DNA of 64,000 nucleotides from Clitopilus passeckerianus (lineage: Eukaryota > Basidiomycota > Agaricomycetes > Agaricales > Entolomataceae): assembly GCA_944990035.1 (NCBI GenBank), contig CALYLX010000060.1:310001-374000 (forward strand). The letters are read 5' to 3'. Shown here piece by piece: positions 34,382-44,739 of this stretch. Each line of letters starts with the position of its first letter. The stretch's first letter is position 1. Below the pieces are notes generated by a model. The model was given only the letters and a program-made list of their open reading frames with translations, searched no databases and had not been told where the DNA came from. The position numbers were made by a program, and so were the translations under genes.

Positions 34382-35251
34382 ATGTCTCAAAATGCCTCTT
34401 CCTACGACCGCACCATCATCTGCAACACCTTCAAATCCAATACCGCTATTACAGCGCTCCGTACGCATACTGCCTGGAGCAGCGACGACAACCCTCTCAC
34501 CGCTGTGGGAGAACAAGGAACCCTCTACCAAAACCGACGAACCGAAACTCGCAACGAAGTGGCTCGTCTGTGCCACCAATTTGCAAAAACCACTGACGAT
34601 CTTGATCAACTTTTGGACAAAGTTGATCGAGAAACGGAGGAGACCCTCACAGACCTCTTCTTTGCTATTGGAGGAACAGCTTTCCTTGACGAATTCTTCC
34701 CCGAACGACAAAACTGGTTCAACAACCCAGAGGAGACAGACTTCGAAACCCTTGCCTCCAATCCCTGGGGGCCTGAGGAAAGTCAAGAAGAGGAAGTCAC
34801 GATCCTCACTGCACGTCAAGTTTGCGGAACCCTACGAGCATTTCCTCCCGTCACCAATTTACACACCGCCGCAAAAATAAAACATAACCCCTTCGTCAAA
34901 AAAGAACAGAACGACAACAAGGAAAACATCAACCCCAATGGCAAACCCTCCAACGCCATACCTCTCCGCATTCGAAAGCCCACCAGAGTCCGACTCACCA
35001 ACGCTGGTGAACCTTCCCCCTCGACAGTATCGTCCCAGAAGGCGCCGCGCACCGGATACCTTGCCAACCGACCACCACCACCCAGATGGTTCAGATGCTA
35101 CATTTGTGGAGGCAGACACCGACAATGTCATTGCTTTCGTTTTGTGTGTCGTCTGTGCCATCATTGTGGCCCAGGCCATTACCCGGTTAGCTGCCCACAA
35201 CGCTACCACAAGGGCATAGACCGTCATTTCTGGGGTAAAGGAAGGAATTGA
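34382..35251 (+). CDS. Retrotransposon ORF3 with C-terminal Cys/His cluster
   Basis: A 289-aa ORF starts 39 bp after pol and lies wholly inside the element. It has no homology I recognise. The N-terminal half is Thr/Asp/Glu-rich, with a segment resembling a helical bundle. The middle has Lys-Glu-Asn-Ile-Asn-Pro. The last ~50 residues hold a dense Cys/His cluster (Cys-Tyr-Ile-Cys-Gly-Gly, then Cys-His-Cys, Cys-Arg-Leu-Cys-His-His-Cys and a further His/Cys), suggesting one or two zinc-binding knuckles. It could be a second nucleic-acid-binding protein. Extra ORFs after pol are not part of the standard Ty3/gypsy plan. Confidence 0.75.
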   Translation: MSQNASSYDRTIICNTFKSNTAITALRTHTAWSSDDNPLTAVGEQGTLYQNRRTETRNEVARLCHQFAKTTDDLDQLLDKVDRETEETLTDLFFAIGGTAFLDEFFPERQNWFNNPEETDFETLASNPWGPEESQEEEVTILTARQVCGTLRAFPPVTNLHTAAKIKHNPFVKKEQNDNKENINPNGKPSNAIPLRIRKPTRVRLTNAGEPSPSTVSSQKAPRTGYLANRPPPPRWFRCYICGGRHRQCHCFRFVCRLCHHCGPGHYPVSCPQRYHKGIDRHFWGKGRN

Positions 35252-35284
35252 AGTCAGGAGACTTCAACGATAGCGAGAGGGTAA

Positions 35285-35769
35285 TGTTATGATTTTGCTT
35301 ACATGTTTCTCCTTACATACCCCGGCCCGCTTACCTATGCACGATTACTCATATATGCTGCGCATCTCTGCGCATTTTTCATCTTTTTCCATGCTTACTC
35401 CGCATCTCTCACGATCGTGAGAGACTTATACCTTATCTGACTCTTTCTGACTCACATCGAGTCATACTGACTCATGTACTTACTCATCATGCTGCGCATG
35501 GCTCATTACTTACTCAGCATGCTGCGCATGCGCTATATTTAGAACTACTAGATAGGTATATAAACCTGTACCATCTGGTCAAGGCTCCTCAGCTTGACCT
35601 AGGCAATCTACCTAACTGCTTAGTTCTCTACTTCGCCTTTAAGTCCCTTGCTTCGTCAATCTCACCAGGTCGTCAGTACAGCCGCAGCTGCTGACAAATC
35701 TCTGTCTTTGTTTATGAAAGACATCGAGCGTAAACAGTATTACCTAAGTTGTTAGGCTCTGCCTTAACA
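35285..35769 (+). repeat. Right (3') LTR
   Basis: It starts TGTTATGATTTTGC and ends GCCTTAACA, 485 bp, the same length as the left LTR. A short purine-rich run (GCGAGAGGG, ~35273-35281) just before it is the likely polypurine tract. Confidence 0.95.
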
Positions 35770-35774
35770 CGATC
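35770..35774. repeat. Target-site duplication CGATC (right)
   Basis: It matches 28502-28506. The accessory-gene reading frame resumes from this copy. Confidence 0.9.
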
Positions 35775-36280
35775 CAGACTCTCCTCCAACAGCCTCTTGT
35801 ATAAGAAGAAGCACTTCTTGTAGTCGATCTTGGTTATGGCGCCCTTGTCCGAAAAAGTGGTGTCCGCCAACACTGAGAAGCAGGCCTAGATCACAAGGTC
35901 AGTAACGTGTTGTGGTAAATCCCAGGAAGTCAACTCACGAGGACAGCAGCGCCAGCGACTAAGCCAGGGGTGATAGTGGTAATCTCCTTCTGACGGGCAA
36001 GGCAGTTTGCAGAGATGCGAATAGGATCATCACTGTTCCCCACCTGCCTGTTTAGGGCTTGCGTGACTGCCTTTTCGCCATGAAGAATCAGTCGAGCAAT
36101 CTGTCAATATTTCACGTTAGTTATGGCCAATGAGAGAGACTTGCAGGATATTCACTAACCTCGATCAGGACGTCATTTCTGAATATTTCAGCCGAGCGTG
36201 AAGTGTCGCCTCCTGGGAATAAGATAGGTGGAAGATCCAGATACTTGACCGAAGGAGTCGGATCAGCATCATGGAGGACA

Positions 36281-36366
36281 TTTGGTAACCTGGAGGTGAC
36301 CAGACATCGCAGGCACTCAAGAATTTGGTAACCTGGAGGTGACCAGACATCGCAGGCACTCAAGAA
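36281..36366. repeat. 43-bp perfect tandem duplication
   Basis: TTTGGTAACCTGGAGG... occupies 36281-36323 and is repeated at 36324-36366. It lies in an exon of the accessory gene. The length is not a multiple of three, so it changes the frame relative to a single-copy ancestor. The minus strand is open through the duplication in one frame and stops in the other. Confidence 0.9.
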
Positions 36367-37858
36367 CTCTCTGTCTTGAACAAGTACGATCGCCGACAGC
36401 GTGTCCCACGGCCCCCGGAAAGGAGGAAAAGAGTGTTAGTGACGCTTTGCGAATGTTCTTGACGATAGTTGACCGCTCTTTGCCCATTCGGAATTGAACC
36501 TACGGTGGAAGGACATGCACCAGTTAGTCAATTATCTGAAGCACATCAAGCGAGGATCTCACCTCATCCATAAACGCTGATAACTCTAAGAGATATCGGT
36601 GGTACTTCCTTGGTAGTTCTTGATACAAAACAAGTGTGTTGTGAAGATCCAAGGAGTCTCCGGACACGTAACGTTCGGTGACGGTTGCAAATGGGTCAGG
36701 GAGCGGCTGGAGGAAACTTCCTTCATTGATCCAGAGGAAGTGCATGGCAGTGAGAACACGGACATCCTTGATGAGCTCACGCCGCTTTTCCTGACTCTCC
36801 AATGCGGTGCCAGTCAGATCTCCGCCACGCGTTCTCTGACGACTTGTCCTTGAGCTGTTGATTGCGACACCTTCCAACATTGCAATTCGAGCACGGAGTT
36901 GACGATTTTCGTCCTTCCTCTCGTCTAGAGCAAGCTGGCACCTTCGAAGAGCCTGCAAAGATACATGAGTCACAGAAGGTTCAGTAGTGAAAAAATGTTG
37001 TACCGCGGCAAGGTGTGCGGGAGAGGCATGCATATTTTGAAGAACAGCCGCTGCATACTCAGATGCAGTTGGAGCACTGGCAGAGGAACGATTGCCGGAG
37101 ACTGTATGGTTAAGCTGGAAGGCAGATGACATGGCTGGGATCAAGATGAAAAGCGGAGAGGCAGACTCGAGAAGAGTCTACTGGAGAGGTGGTCCGAAAA
37201 TGCGGATGAGAGATGGATTTTTACCGATGAGGTCTTATACCGTTCCAGATTCCTTGCCTCGTTCCATCGGAAGAGCTAGGAACTGTGACGATCATATCAT
37301 TGCTGATAGTATTGCCAATGACTCAGGGGTCCGCCCGTAGCCTGAATGCCTCGAGTAGCATTCGGCATGCAAATTGTTGCTTTCAGTCCGTTTCCGATAG
37401 GCTGAGGAGATTATTCATGGGATATTAAGTGCAACCCTGATTACTGAAGGTCAATATTGGGTCGCGAGGTCAGGATAATGTCTTCATATGACTGCAGTGG
37501 CATCAGGTTTTACAACCACGTGGAGTCTGTCAATGTTGAAGTAAAGCTGTTGCCAAAGTGCAGAGAGGCGGCAAAGGCATCAAAGCATCATCCTCTTGCT
37601 ATAGTGTACCGCTGGCGTCTTGAAAGAATTCAGATGTCGACGAGGTGGTGTCATTTACGTGGGCGGCAATAGACCCTCAATTACGTGTAAACATGGTCCG
37701 AAGCATGAAACATACCCTGGTGTCATATCAGGGTGTCGACCAGACGAGTGCTTAGCGTAACCGTTCAAGCATAGTAAAGCAGAACCCTGAAGCTTCCAGT
37801 GCAGGTTCCCAGTGATTTCGGGACCGTTATGTCCAAGTTATGCTCTAGTTTTGAAGGC

Positions 37859-40800
37859 TCAATTACTGGAGAATATAGCGAGGCTGCCTAGGCTGCAGAC
37901 AGAGTCGGTGACGGATAAATGTGGCAGGCTCCAGAAGTCGTCGGCTGAGGTCAATTGATGGCGCGTTGGGGGTGAGGCCTCTTCACACGGTCGACCGAAG
38001 ATGTACTCTTCCAAGTCAGGGATCTGGCAGGAAGACTGAAACACAGATGTAATTTATACTATGGCATATAGATTTTTTGTATTCTAGGGTGTCTGGAACC
38101 AGTTGTGAGTCCTGCGATTATAACGGCCCGACAAGCCAAATCAAGAAAGTGACTCACTGCTCTCAAAAGTTCTTTCCTTCCTTGAAGGAACATGTCCGGA
38201 TCAAGTAGATCGTAAAGAAAGTAATCATCAGCGTAAATCCCATCTTCTCCTGCCTTCATAATGACTGTTCCCCGAAGAATTGAATGAATAGAGATAAATG
38301 CCGCTTTACTGGAATTGGTCATCCGCAAACGCAGAAGCTCCAACTCCTGATTGCATAGCGGCCTGTTTCGGTGAGTATAGATGTTGGTAAAGGGCTGAAT
38401 GTATGCAACCGGGTACGACTTCCCATTCCATGAAAACGTGAAAAGCATGATGAGTTGAGCAAAGTAGGGTTCCTCGGCATGGATCAAGACGCAATCAAAA
38501 CGCGGCGCATTGTGGAAATCAGGATTGCAGCGAAAGGGATCGGTCTTCTCTCTCCAATCTGACAGAGATGTGTACTTGACTCGAAGGAGTTGAAATGGTT
38601 CGATCTAGATAGAAAGGGCTTTGTGATTAATTACAGACACCATGCTTTCACCGCCAATAAACTTTGGTGTGAGACAACTTAAGTACTTACCAGATCTGTC
38701 TTCGTCAGGTTGGTTGTGCCTGTAGGTGGAATGATATTGTAATATCGAAGAAATATTGTGAGCCATTGGCGAATACGAAATCGTTTGTAAGTCTTGTCAG
38801 TTGCTTTTGAGGCTTCAAAGTCTTCAAATGATGTGATGTCGACCGGTGAGCCAAGTTGCTGTAGCCGGTTGTATTCCCTGGATGTCGAAGACGTGCTCGA
38901 GTGACTGGAAGTGGACATTGTAGTGGGTCTCTCTGTGGCCGCATCTTCGTTGTCTACATGTCTGGCGTTCCATTCCTCCAGGTAGTCGAGGTTGTTACGG
39001 ATATAGCTTGATGTGACTAGGTATTCGTCGCGCCGAAGAATTTGATTTCATAGTCTCTGTCAGTCCAGAACACACATGTCACTGCTACTCAGCATTGAGA
39101 TTACATGCCTGATCGCCAAAATTCTTGAAGTTAGTTCGCTGATAAGCCTTTCGAATCGGACCATGCATTTTCTCGTTGGGTTTCGTACTGAAGTTTCGAC
39201 TAGCGCCTTTGCTAACAATATCATCGAAGAGGTGAAGACGCAGGTGCATCTTTGGAAACTTCCATGATTTCCCTGGTCCCAGCACACCGACATCTGCAGT
39301 TTGGTTGAGATCTGAACTTTTAAAGAATCAAAATGCCAGTGAGCAAGTTGAGGGGCATACCTTCGGAACTAAGTGAGGAGGTATCCGAGTCACTCGAGCT
39401 CTCGCTAGACGAGTCTGAGTGCTCAGAATCATCCTCAGGCTCTTCTACATCAGCGTTTAGATTGCCACGCTCGGGATCAACAAAGTCAAAGTATTCCTGA
39501 GGTGCGAGGTGTTTAGACCCTGGTGTAATATCATGATAATAAAGGCCATACCTGCATCGCGTATGCAAACCTTTCAAGTTCCTTTCTTCCCCTCAAAATG
39601 AAGGATTCTGTGTGGAGATCAAAGTCAGCATACATACGAACATTCAGGTAATGCCGTAAGCTCTTCAATAGTAGATAGCCTTGTGATTCTCGGTCTTGAG
39701 CCACAACGCAGACGGCGGCGTATAGAAAAGTCTGGAAAGTGTATCTTCACCTGAGATCCGTAACACTAGCTAGGTACATCAATAATTACTCACAGAGGAA
39801 ATGTTGCGATTCTTCGAACCATCGTTGAATGTAATATTCATCACCCTTTCGAAATGATTGAGACCAGACCAGCGTGGCATATCATTGAACCTTGGGTGGC
39901 GGCAGGTAAGTAGGAACTCTGCACAACGTCTCCGGTGGGCACTCACTGCTGATCAACTTTGACAATATCAGTTCGTTCGTCGATGATCTTTTTGAAAACA
40001 GGAAATAGGTGATCTTCCCAAAGCCCATTATCGTCCGAATGCAGAGTATCATAAGACATTGCACGATAAATATCGCAATTTGGTAAGGTCCAGAAAGCAT
40101 TCTAGGAGATGGTTAGTGGTTGTATAGATAAATCATCGTCCTGACTTCGAAATCGGACATACTTTAACTGGTCACAGACTGTATTTCTTGAGAACTACCT
40201 CCCCTTCACGTTTCGTTGGCTTGGCCTGAGATTCGTCGTATTTTTCTCGTGAATGAGCTTGTGTTCGCAGCGGAAATGTAGTTAACAGATTATCTAGTTC
40301 TGCTCTCGGAACCAAGCAGACTGGACACGGAAAATCCGATTTGACCCCTCGAGTAAGGCTGACAGTCGTGCTAGAGGTGATTTTAATGAGCTTCATCGGT
40401 CAAACATGAACTTTTGACTCACTTCTCCTCGTAGTCAGCAGAAAAGATAAGGACAGTTGGGAATAGCCAATGATTTTGACCGTCGCCGCATTTTATCAGA
40501 CGCCCAACGTGCCCCGGCTCCTTCAAAGACGCAAGAAACACCCTAAAGGATTTGTGCCAGACAGCATTTTTGAAGTTCACGAAGCCCGTCTTTCCAGTCT
40601 CTTGCGTGTCCTCGGGAACCTGTTTTCATCCCAGATTTAGAGCTTTAAAGAGAGGAGATCCAGAACGTATGCACATACCACCGGGAGCCACCCAACAATC
40701 CGACCACCTCCCAGACCATCTACATTTCGGATATCAGCTGGGAGGTTTTCGAAACGTGCAATGATCGGATAGCCCTTGGCTGTTCCGAATATAGACAGCT

Positions 40801-42165
40801 TATCTTTGTCTGCATAAAGACCCAACGCGATCAATGATGCGCTGTCTGGAAGCCGTGACTGAGAAGATAATCAGGGTTAGTTCATCGGGAGGAGGAATAA
40901 AATGATATGTTGACCAGACTCACTTGCGCCTCCCAGAATGCCTCGGCTGTCCAAGGTTCATCCACAAACCTCTCGAATTTGCGGCCATCAGCATTCCATC
41001 GATACGACCGCTGAGCTTCCCAGGCAATTTTTGGCGCCAAACGTTCGTCCTTTACGATCTCAAGAATCCATTCCCATGGATCGCGGTATTGGAATGGGAA
41101 TTCTTTGGGCTGCCTCTTGTAGTCCGCTACCACTTGCGTTTTGACGAACTATTTAAATGAGTTCACCAAATGTCGGATGGCTTTACAAGTGGGTCGCTCA
41201 CCGGTACACGCTGTTCCGCCGCCAATGTCCAGAAAGTCTCCACCTCCTTCTCCGATCTTATTGTAAATCCACGCTCAGAATCGCGCCCCGCATCTATTGC
41301 CTGGTTGATGAGTTGGATATATCGCGTCATTTGTGACTTGCTGAGGCCAGCCTCCAGACCGAGTTCGCAGAGTTTGTAATCTAGCTGTGTTCGAAATGGC
41401 TGCCATGGTTTAATATCTGGGACAACATTGGGATCAGCAACACGTCCATAGTCGCTCAGAGATAGGATCCGTTGGGGTTTGCCAGATGATGGATGGTATT
41501 CGGTCAGAATACAATCCGCTGTCAAACCGGTGAGCGGCGGAGGGTCAAGAGGTTGAGAGAGCAGTTGCAGTGGGTATAGTTGCGCCAGGGAGTCTTTGTC
41601 TTCGGCTTGAGGGGAGCTCGGGTGATTGCCTTCGGGTTCTTGCTGAGATTGGCTGTCGAGATTGTGCGTTCCTTCGCCAGCATATAATTGCTCGTCGTTC
41701 GGTGGTGAGGGTGTGTCATAGCGTGTTTCTACACCCTGGGAAGGTCCGTGGTCTTCAAGATCTGCCTTTTGATATGGTTGCGTGGCTTGCGCGGTGAGAT
41801 CTCGATGTTTATGTCTAAGTTGGATGCCAATTGTAAAGGAACTCGATTAAATCATACCGTATTCTACTAAACAACACTTAAAGAGATCATGGTATCCCGC
41901 GAGGATGTGCGTACTCGAACAAACCTTGTTGAGCCATGCCTTCCTCGATTTCCATCCCACTCGAAACAGCGATATTCCTCTCCCGATTCTCAGCATGTTT
42001 CTCGCATGCTTTCCTATGACGTGGGTAGCCCTTTTTCTTGAAAAAGACCGTGCAAATATCGCATAGGATATAACCAGACAATTGGTTACTTTCTTCGTTG
42101 CCTTGAGTCTCGTCTTGAGCATTGTCTTGAGTCGCATCGGTTTCGTTGGGAGGAGCAGACATCAT
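37859..42165 (-). CDS. Plavaka-like transposase, about 10 or more exons
   Basis: Minus-strand gene. Exon 1 (41915-42165) has an acidic start then a zinc-finger-like Cys-Asp-Ile-Cys ... His-Arg-Lys-Ala-Cys motif. Exon 2 (~41206-41814) has Asp-Ile-Lys-Pro-Trp-Gln-Pro-Phe. Later exons include Arg-Asp-Pro-Trp-Glu-Trp (~41075); Ile-Val-Gly-Trp-Leu-Pro-Val (~40685); Cys-Pro-Val-Cys-Leu-Val-Pro (~40310); Tyr-Arg-Ala-Met-Ser-Tyr-Asp-Thr-Leu-His-Ser-Asp-Asp (~40050); Phe-Asp-Asp-Ile and Thr-Lys-Pro-Asn-Glu-Lys-Met-His-Gly (~39180); a C-terminal beta-rich region (~38190-38580) and the last exon to 37859. This order matches fungal Plavaka transposases (CACTA-related, RNase H fold). Introns are ~50-60 bp GT-AG. 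I saw no certain stop, but not every junction was proved. Confidence 0.8.
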
Positions 42166-42319
42166 GGGGAATAAGGACCTGAATCTGCCTGATCGATATC
42201 AGGCTTGGTCAGATCCGGAGACCGACGAACCGGATCCTCCCGCTGTTGCTGCCCAATTTGGCAGATCCAGTCCGGATCGGTTGCATTGCCGGATCCGGCG
42301 CCCTGGACATTTCCGACAG

Positions 42320-43090
42320 GCCGCTGAGGGAGACTTACGGGGGGTGGCAAACTTCCAATAGAAGATCGCTATCACCTTTCTATATCACACCTTGCTTACT
42401 GCACGACTGTATCTCGCATCTTTGTTGTCTACCTCTACGATTCTGTATAATACACCACTGATCTGACTCCACTCGAGCTTCAAGCCCCACCTTTGCTCCT
42501 GCTTGTCCTGAGTCGTCTGGTCTCCACGTCATCAATTGCGGCACGAGTGGCCGAGATCAATTGAAAATGGATATAATTCAATTTCAAAATCATATTCTTG
42601 ACACCCCAGAAGCGGCCAAGGAAGCAGAGTTACAATGTCACTTCAGGCAAGCATCACTACGCGAAATTGATCTTTTTTGCATAGACAATCGCATAATGTG
42701 AAGTTTGGCTGTGATTTCGCATAATTAGTCTATGCGCATTGTTATACGACACGACCATAATCAATTATGTGAAAAAACACGTTTTCGCATAGCGACTCCT
42801 GCCTGAAGTGTGTACGACAGGCCCTGGGAGATCGCTTGTACCTGTTACCACCGCGAGCTTAGATGAAAGTATCGTTGCGCTGATTACTACCTCACAATGG
42901 CTTGATATACTTTTTCCAGAGCTGACTGAACACCCCAGCGACCAAGAAGGAATCGTATCTTCCCATTCTTGCGTGGCATGGAGGTGACTCCCTGTTTTGC
43001 GTCCGTTCTGGACTTCCCGGTACCTCGACTTCATTATGTCCCTGAAAATCCGTAGTAGTGGGGGATAACGATCTTTCTTCGGTCCCCGAA
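42320..43090. other. Intergenic, no gene seen
   Basis: AT-rich flank between the transposon end and the next SSP gene. A 42655-42790 stretch repeats GCATAAT and similar words in both orientations (TTTTTTGCATAGACAATCGC against GCGATTGT-like sequence), weakly palindromic. No ORF of interest. Confidence 0.4.
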
Positions 43091-43145
43091 GAGGTAAAAG
43101 CTATATATTCCTAGCGCAAAACGCTCTCCATATTCAACGCCAACT

Positions 43146-43450
43146 ATGAAGCTGCTCGCCGTCTCTCTCGCTGCGGCCTTTATTTCCATCGCGTCTGCTG
43201 CTCCAGGACTCATTCCAAGCGAAGAGCTTGCCACAGTAGACAAAAGAGTTTTTCTTACGCCAGCAATCACTTGCGCCCAGAATTGCTATGTCTGGGGGCA
43301 TGGCACTGGTACATATGACTCAACAAAGACCTTAGAAGAAGATGGGTGAGTTCTGGATTTAAATGAGACGACATTGCTCGTGGTTGACGCTCTCTGTAAA
43401 GTTATAATTGCTTTTGCGAGTTCGATGGCGCCAGGTTCTGGGTTGGTTGA
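43146..43450 (+). CDS. Small secreted cysteine-rich protein precursor (SSP, 4-Cys class)
   Basis: Exons 43146-43345 and 43402-43450 encode 82 aa. The intron (GTGAGT ... TAAAG) is phase 2. The signal peptide begins MKLLAVSLAAAFISIASA; the pro-segment ends Asp-Lys-Arg. The mature part has Cys-x3-Cys, Gly-His-Gly-Thr-Gly-Thr-Tyr-Asp, then Cys-Phe-Cys-Glu-Phe-Asp-Gly from exon 2. A TATATATT box lies close upstream (43102). It converges with the 6-Cys gene at 44083. Two truncated near-copies exist at 45957 and 49735. Confidence 0.85.
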
Positions 43451-43769
43451 CATCAGTCGTTGGCGCGGATTAGATCTGTCATAATTCTCTCCTGTGATAA
43501 CTGCCGTTCGCAAGTGTTTTAATCCCTATCACATCGAAACCGTTGCCACCTCGTGATTCCCGTGTGCCACAAAGCCTGGTTTTTGAATTTTATTTGCATG
43601 CAATGATGCGTGAGGATGCTGGATGGGATTGGGCGAACGAGGAGTGTCGTTGACTGAGAGTGAAACGAAAAGACCGTGGGGCCATGCAATGGGAACAAAT
43701 GGCTGGCGAACGAAATGATAATTACATGGCATGGGGGAGCTATGTAAACCTCTAATCTGCGCTAACGAC

Positions 43770-44083
43770 TTATTGCGTACAGATGCCATCTATGTAGCTG
43801 CCATCGGTACAAGTGCATCTTTCAAGTGCGAGAAGAATTGGAGAAAGTAAAGCGTCAACTATGAGTGATGTATGCTTAGATGGATTGAAACATACCTGTG
43901 TGTCGTATAGTCACATGTACCTGGGCCGACCTTGAAGTAGTTGCAGTCCCAGTCGCACAGGCCCTGAGGCGGAACAACAGTTCTTTTAGCAACCATGGCA
44001 GATTCTTCGATAGGGCTGAGTCCCGGAGCAGCAGAGACAATGGAAAGAAGGGTTGCAGCAAGTGTAATGCCGAGCAAATTCAT
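43770..44083 (-). CDS. Small secreted cysteine-rich protein precursor (SSP, 6-Cys class)
   Basis: Exons 43896-44083 and 43770-43818 encode 78 aa. Start MNLLGITLAATLLSIVSA, then a pro-segment ending Ala-Lys-Arg. Cys-x3-Cys, a single Cys before Asp-Tyr-Thr-Thr-His, then exon 2 with Cys-Thr-Cys-Thr-Asp-Gly and a terminal Cys-Thr-Gln. The phase-2 intron starts GTATGT. TATAAAAAG lies about 88 bp upstream. The 3' end faces the 4-Cys gene at 43146; the pair is the parent pattern of a threefold duplicated block. Confidence 0.85.
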
Positions 44084-44529
44084 GTTTACTGGCAGACTCG
44101 AAAGAACTGGCTTAGGTTGAATGAAGACTGAGATTGTACGTTGGAAGATCATCTTAAATACCTGGCTTTTTATACCTTAGGCTGGTGTAGCAGGTTAGGA
44201 AGAGGGATTGCTATTCTCCGCTCCCTCTCCGGGGTATCGGGCAGACACCGAGTCCGTGGTATACGTGAATCCTGATATCAGGTAGTGCGGGCAATTTCGC
44301 ATGGATATGATACAGAGAGCCATGATGCAAAGATTCATATCGATGTCACCAATAACAGAGGATACGGGAGCACGGAGGAGCCGCTTATAGATTCGCTACA
44401 AGTAGCTGAGCTCTATGGCTCGTAAGGATAAATGAATCAAGGCCAAACACAGTTGAGTCACAGCATCAAAGAAATCGGATACTACCACACGGGGATAATT
44501 GACCGGGCGCGACTCGGTATCTCAGCCTC

Positions 44530-44720
44530 ACCTCACGATGATAATGATCCACATACAACCCATGTAAATCTGCTTGCACGGGCGGCGGCGGTAGCAGCTT
44601 TACTCCTGATGGATTACCGTGGTACCAATACCTCCAAGAGCAGAGACGATTTGCCACTGCACATTACGCACGAACTTGCCGAGTGAATTGAACGTAGCAT
44701 ACACAATCCCGCAAGGGTAT
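44530..44720 (-). repeat. Conserved distal block upstream of SSP gene 44083
   Basis: CGATGATAATGATCCACATA, CAACCCACGTAAATCTGCTTG and GATTACCGTGGTACCAATA are shared with 47380-47540 and 51090-51260. The block lies about 450-640 bp upstream of the ATG. A frame here without ATG is conserved between copies (Tyr-Val-Asp-His-Tyr-His), but I judge it a shadow of DNA similarity. Confidence 0.55.
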
Positions 44721-44739
44721 TTTTATATTAAAGACCAAG

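Larger units (their letters stand above)
28507..35769 (+). mobile_element. Ty3/gypsy chromodomain LTR retrotransposon, 7.26 kb
   Basis: Two 485-bp LTRs (28507-28991 and 35285-35769) differ at about 7 positions (~98.6% identity), so the insertion is fairly recent. A 5-bp CGATC duplication flanks the element. The order gag, protease, reverse transcriptase, RNase H, integrase, chromodomain is that of a chromovirus. A third ORF lies between pol and the 3' LTR. Gag has one in-frame stop, so this copy is probably not autonomous. It is inserted within an exon of the Plavaka-like element's accessory gene, in opposite orientation. Confidence 0.95.
27505..37132 (-). pseudogene. Transposon accessory gene split by retrotransposon (DUF6698-like, tentative)
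   Basis: Minus-strand multi-exon gene starting at ATG 37132. An N-terminal exon block (36530-37132) has a predicted coiled-coil-like Glu/Arg/Leu stretch. Further exons lie at about 36170-36500, 35945-36110 and 35770-35890. The last of these runs in frame directly into 28506 when the Ty3/gypsy element and one copy of its CGATC target duplication are skipped. It ends with a Ser/Thr/Pro-rich tail of about 290 codons and a basic C-terminus, stop at 27505. The junction region contains Leu-Trp-Asn-Ala-Asn-Ile-Phe-Gly, reminiscent of a Trp-Asn-x-x-Val/Ile-Phe motif I associate with DUF6698 proteins; that assignment is from memory and weak. A 43-bp tandem duplication in one exon may also disturb the frame. 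Confidence 0.6.
26093..42318 (-). mobile_element. Plavaka-like (CACTA-related) DNA transposon with nested retrotransposon
   Basis: Ends match as inverted repeats: TGTCGGAAATATCCCACAGG at 26093 and, reversed, TGTCGGAAATGTCCAGGGC ending at 42318. A GG dinucleotide flanks each end and may be a 2-bp target duplication. Both subterminal regions (26120-26310 and 42205-42300) are packed with GGATCCGG/CCGGATCC and AGATCCGG repeats in both orientations, as is typical of CACTA-type transposons. It carries a transposase gene (37859-42165), an accessory gene (27505-37132) and unassigned exon-like sequence (26380-27180), all on the minus strand. Without the inserted Ty3/gypsy element it would be about 9 kb. 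Confidence 0.75.

Noticed and set aside
34199..34819. 206-codon minus ORF overlapping pol and ORF3
   Set aside because: It lies antisense to two better-supported ORFs and has no domain; a shadow frame.
44466..44657. Conserved minus frame (Tyr-Val-Asp-His-Tyr-His) in the SSP upstream block
   Set aside because: The frame starts at GTG without an ATG and similarity extends outside it; better explained as conserved DNA.
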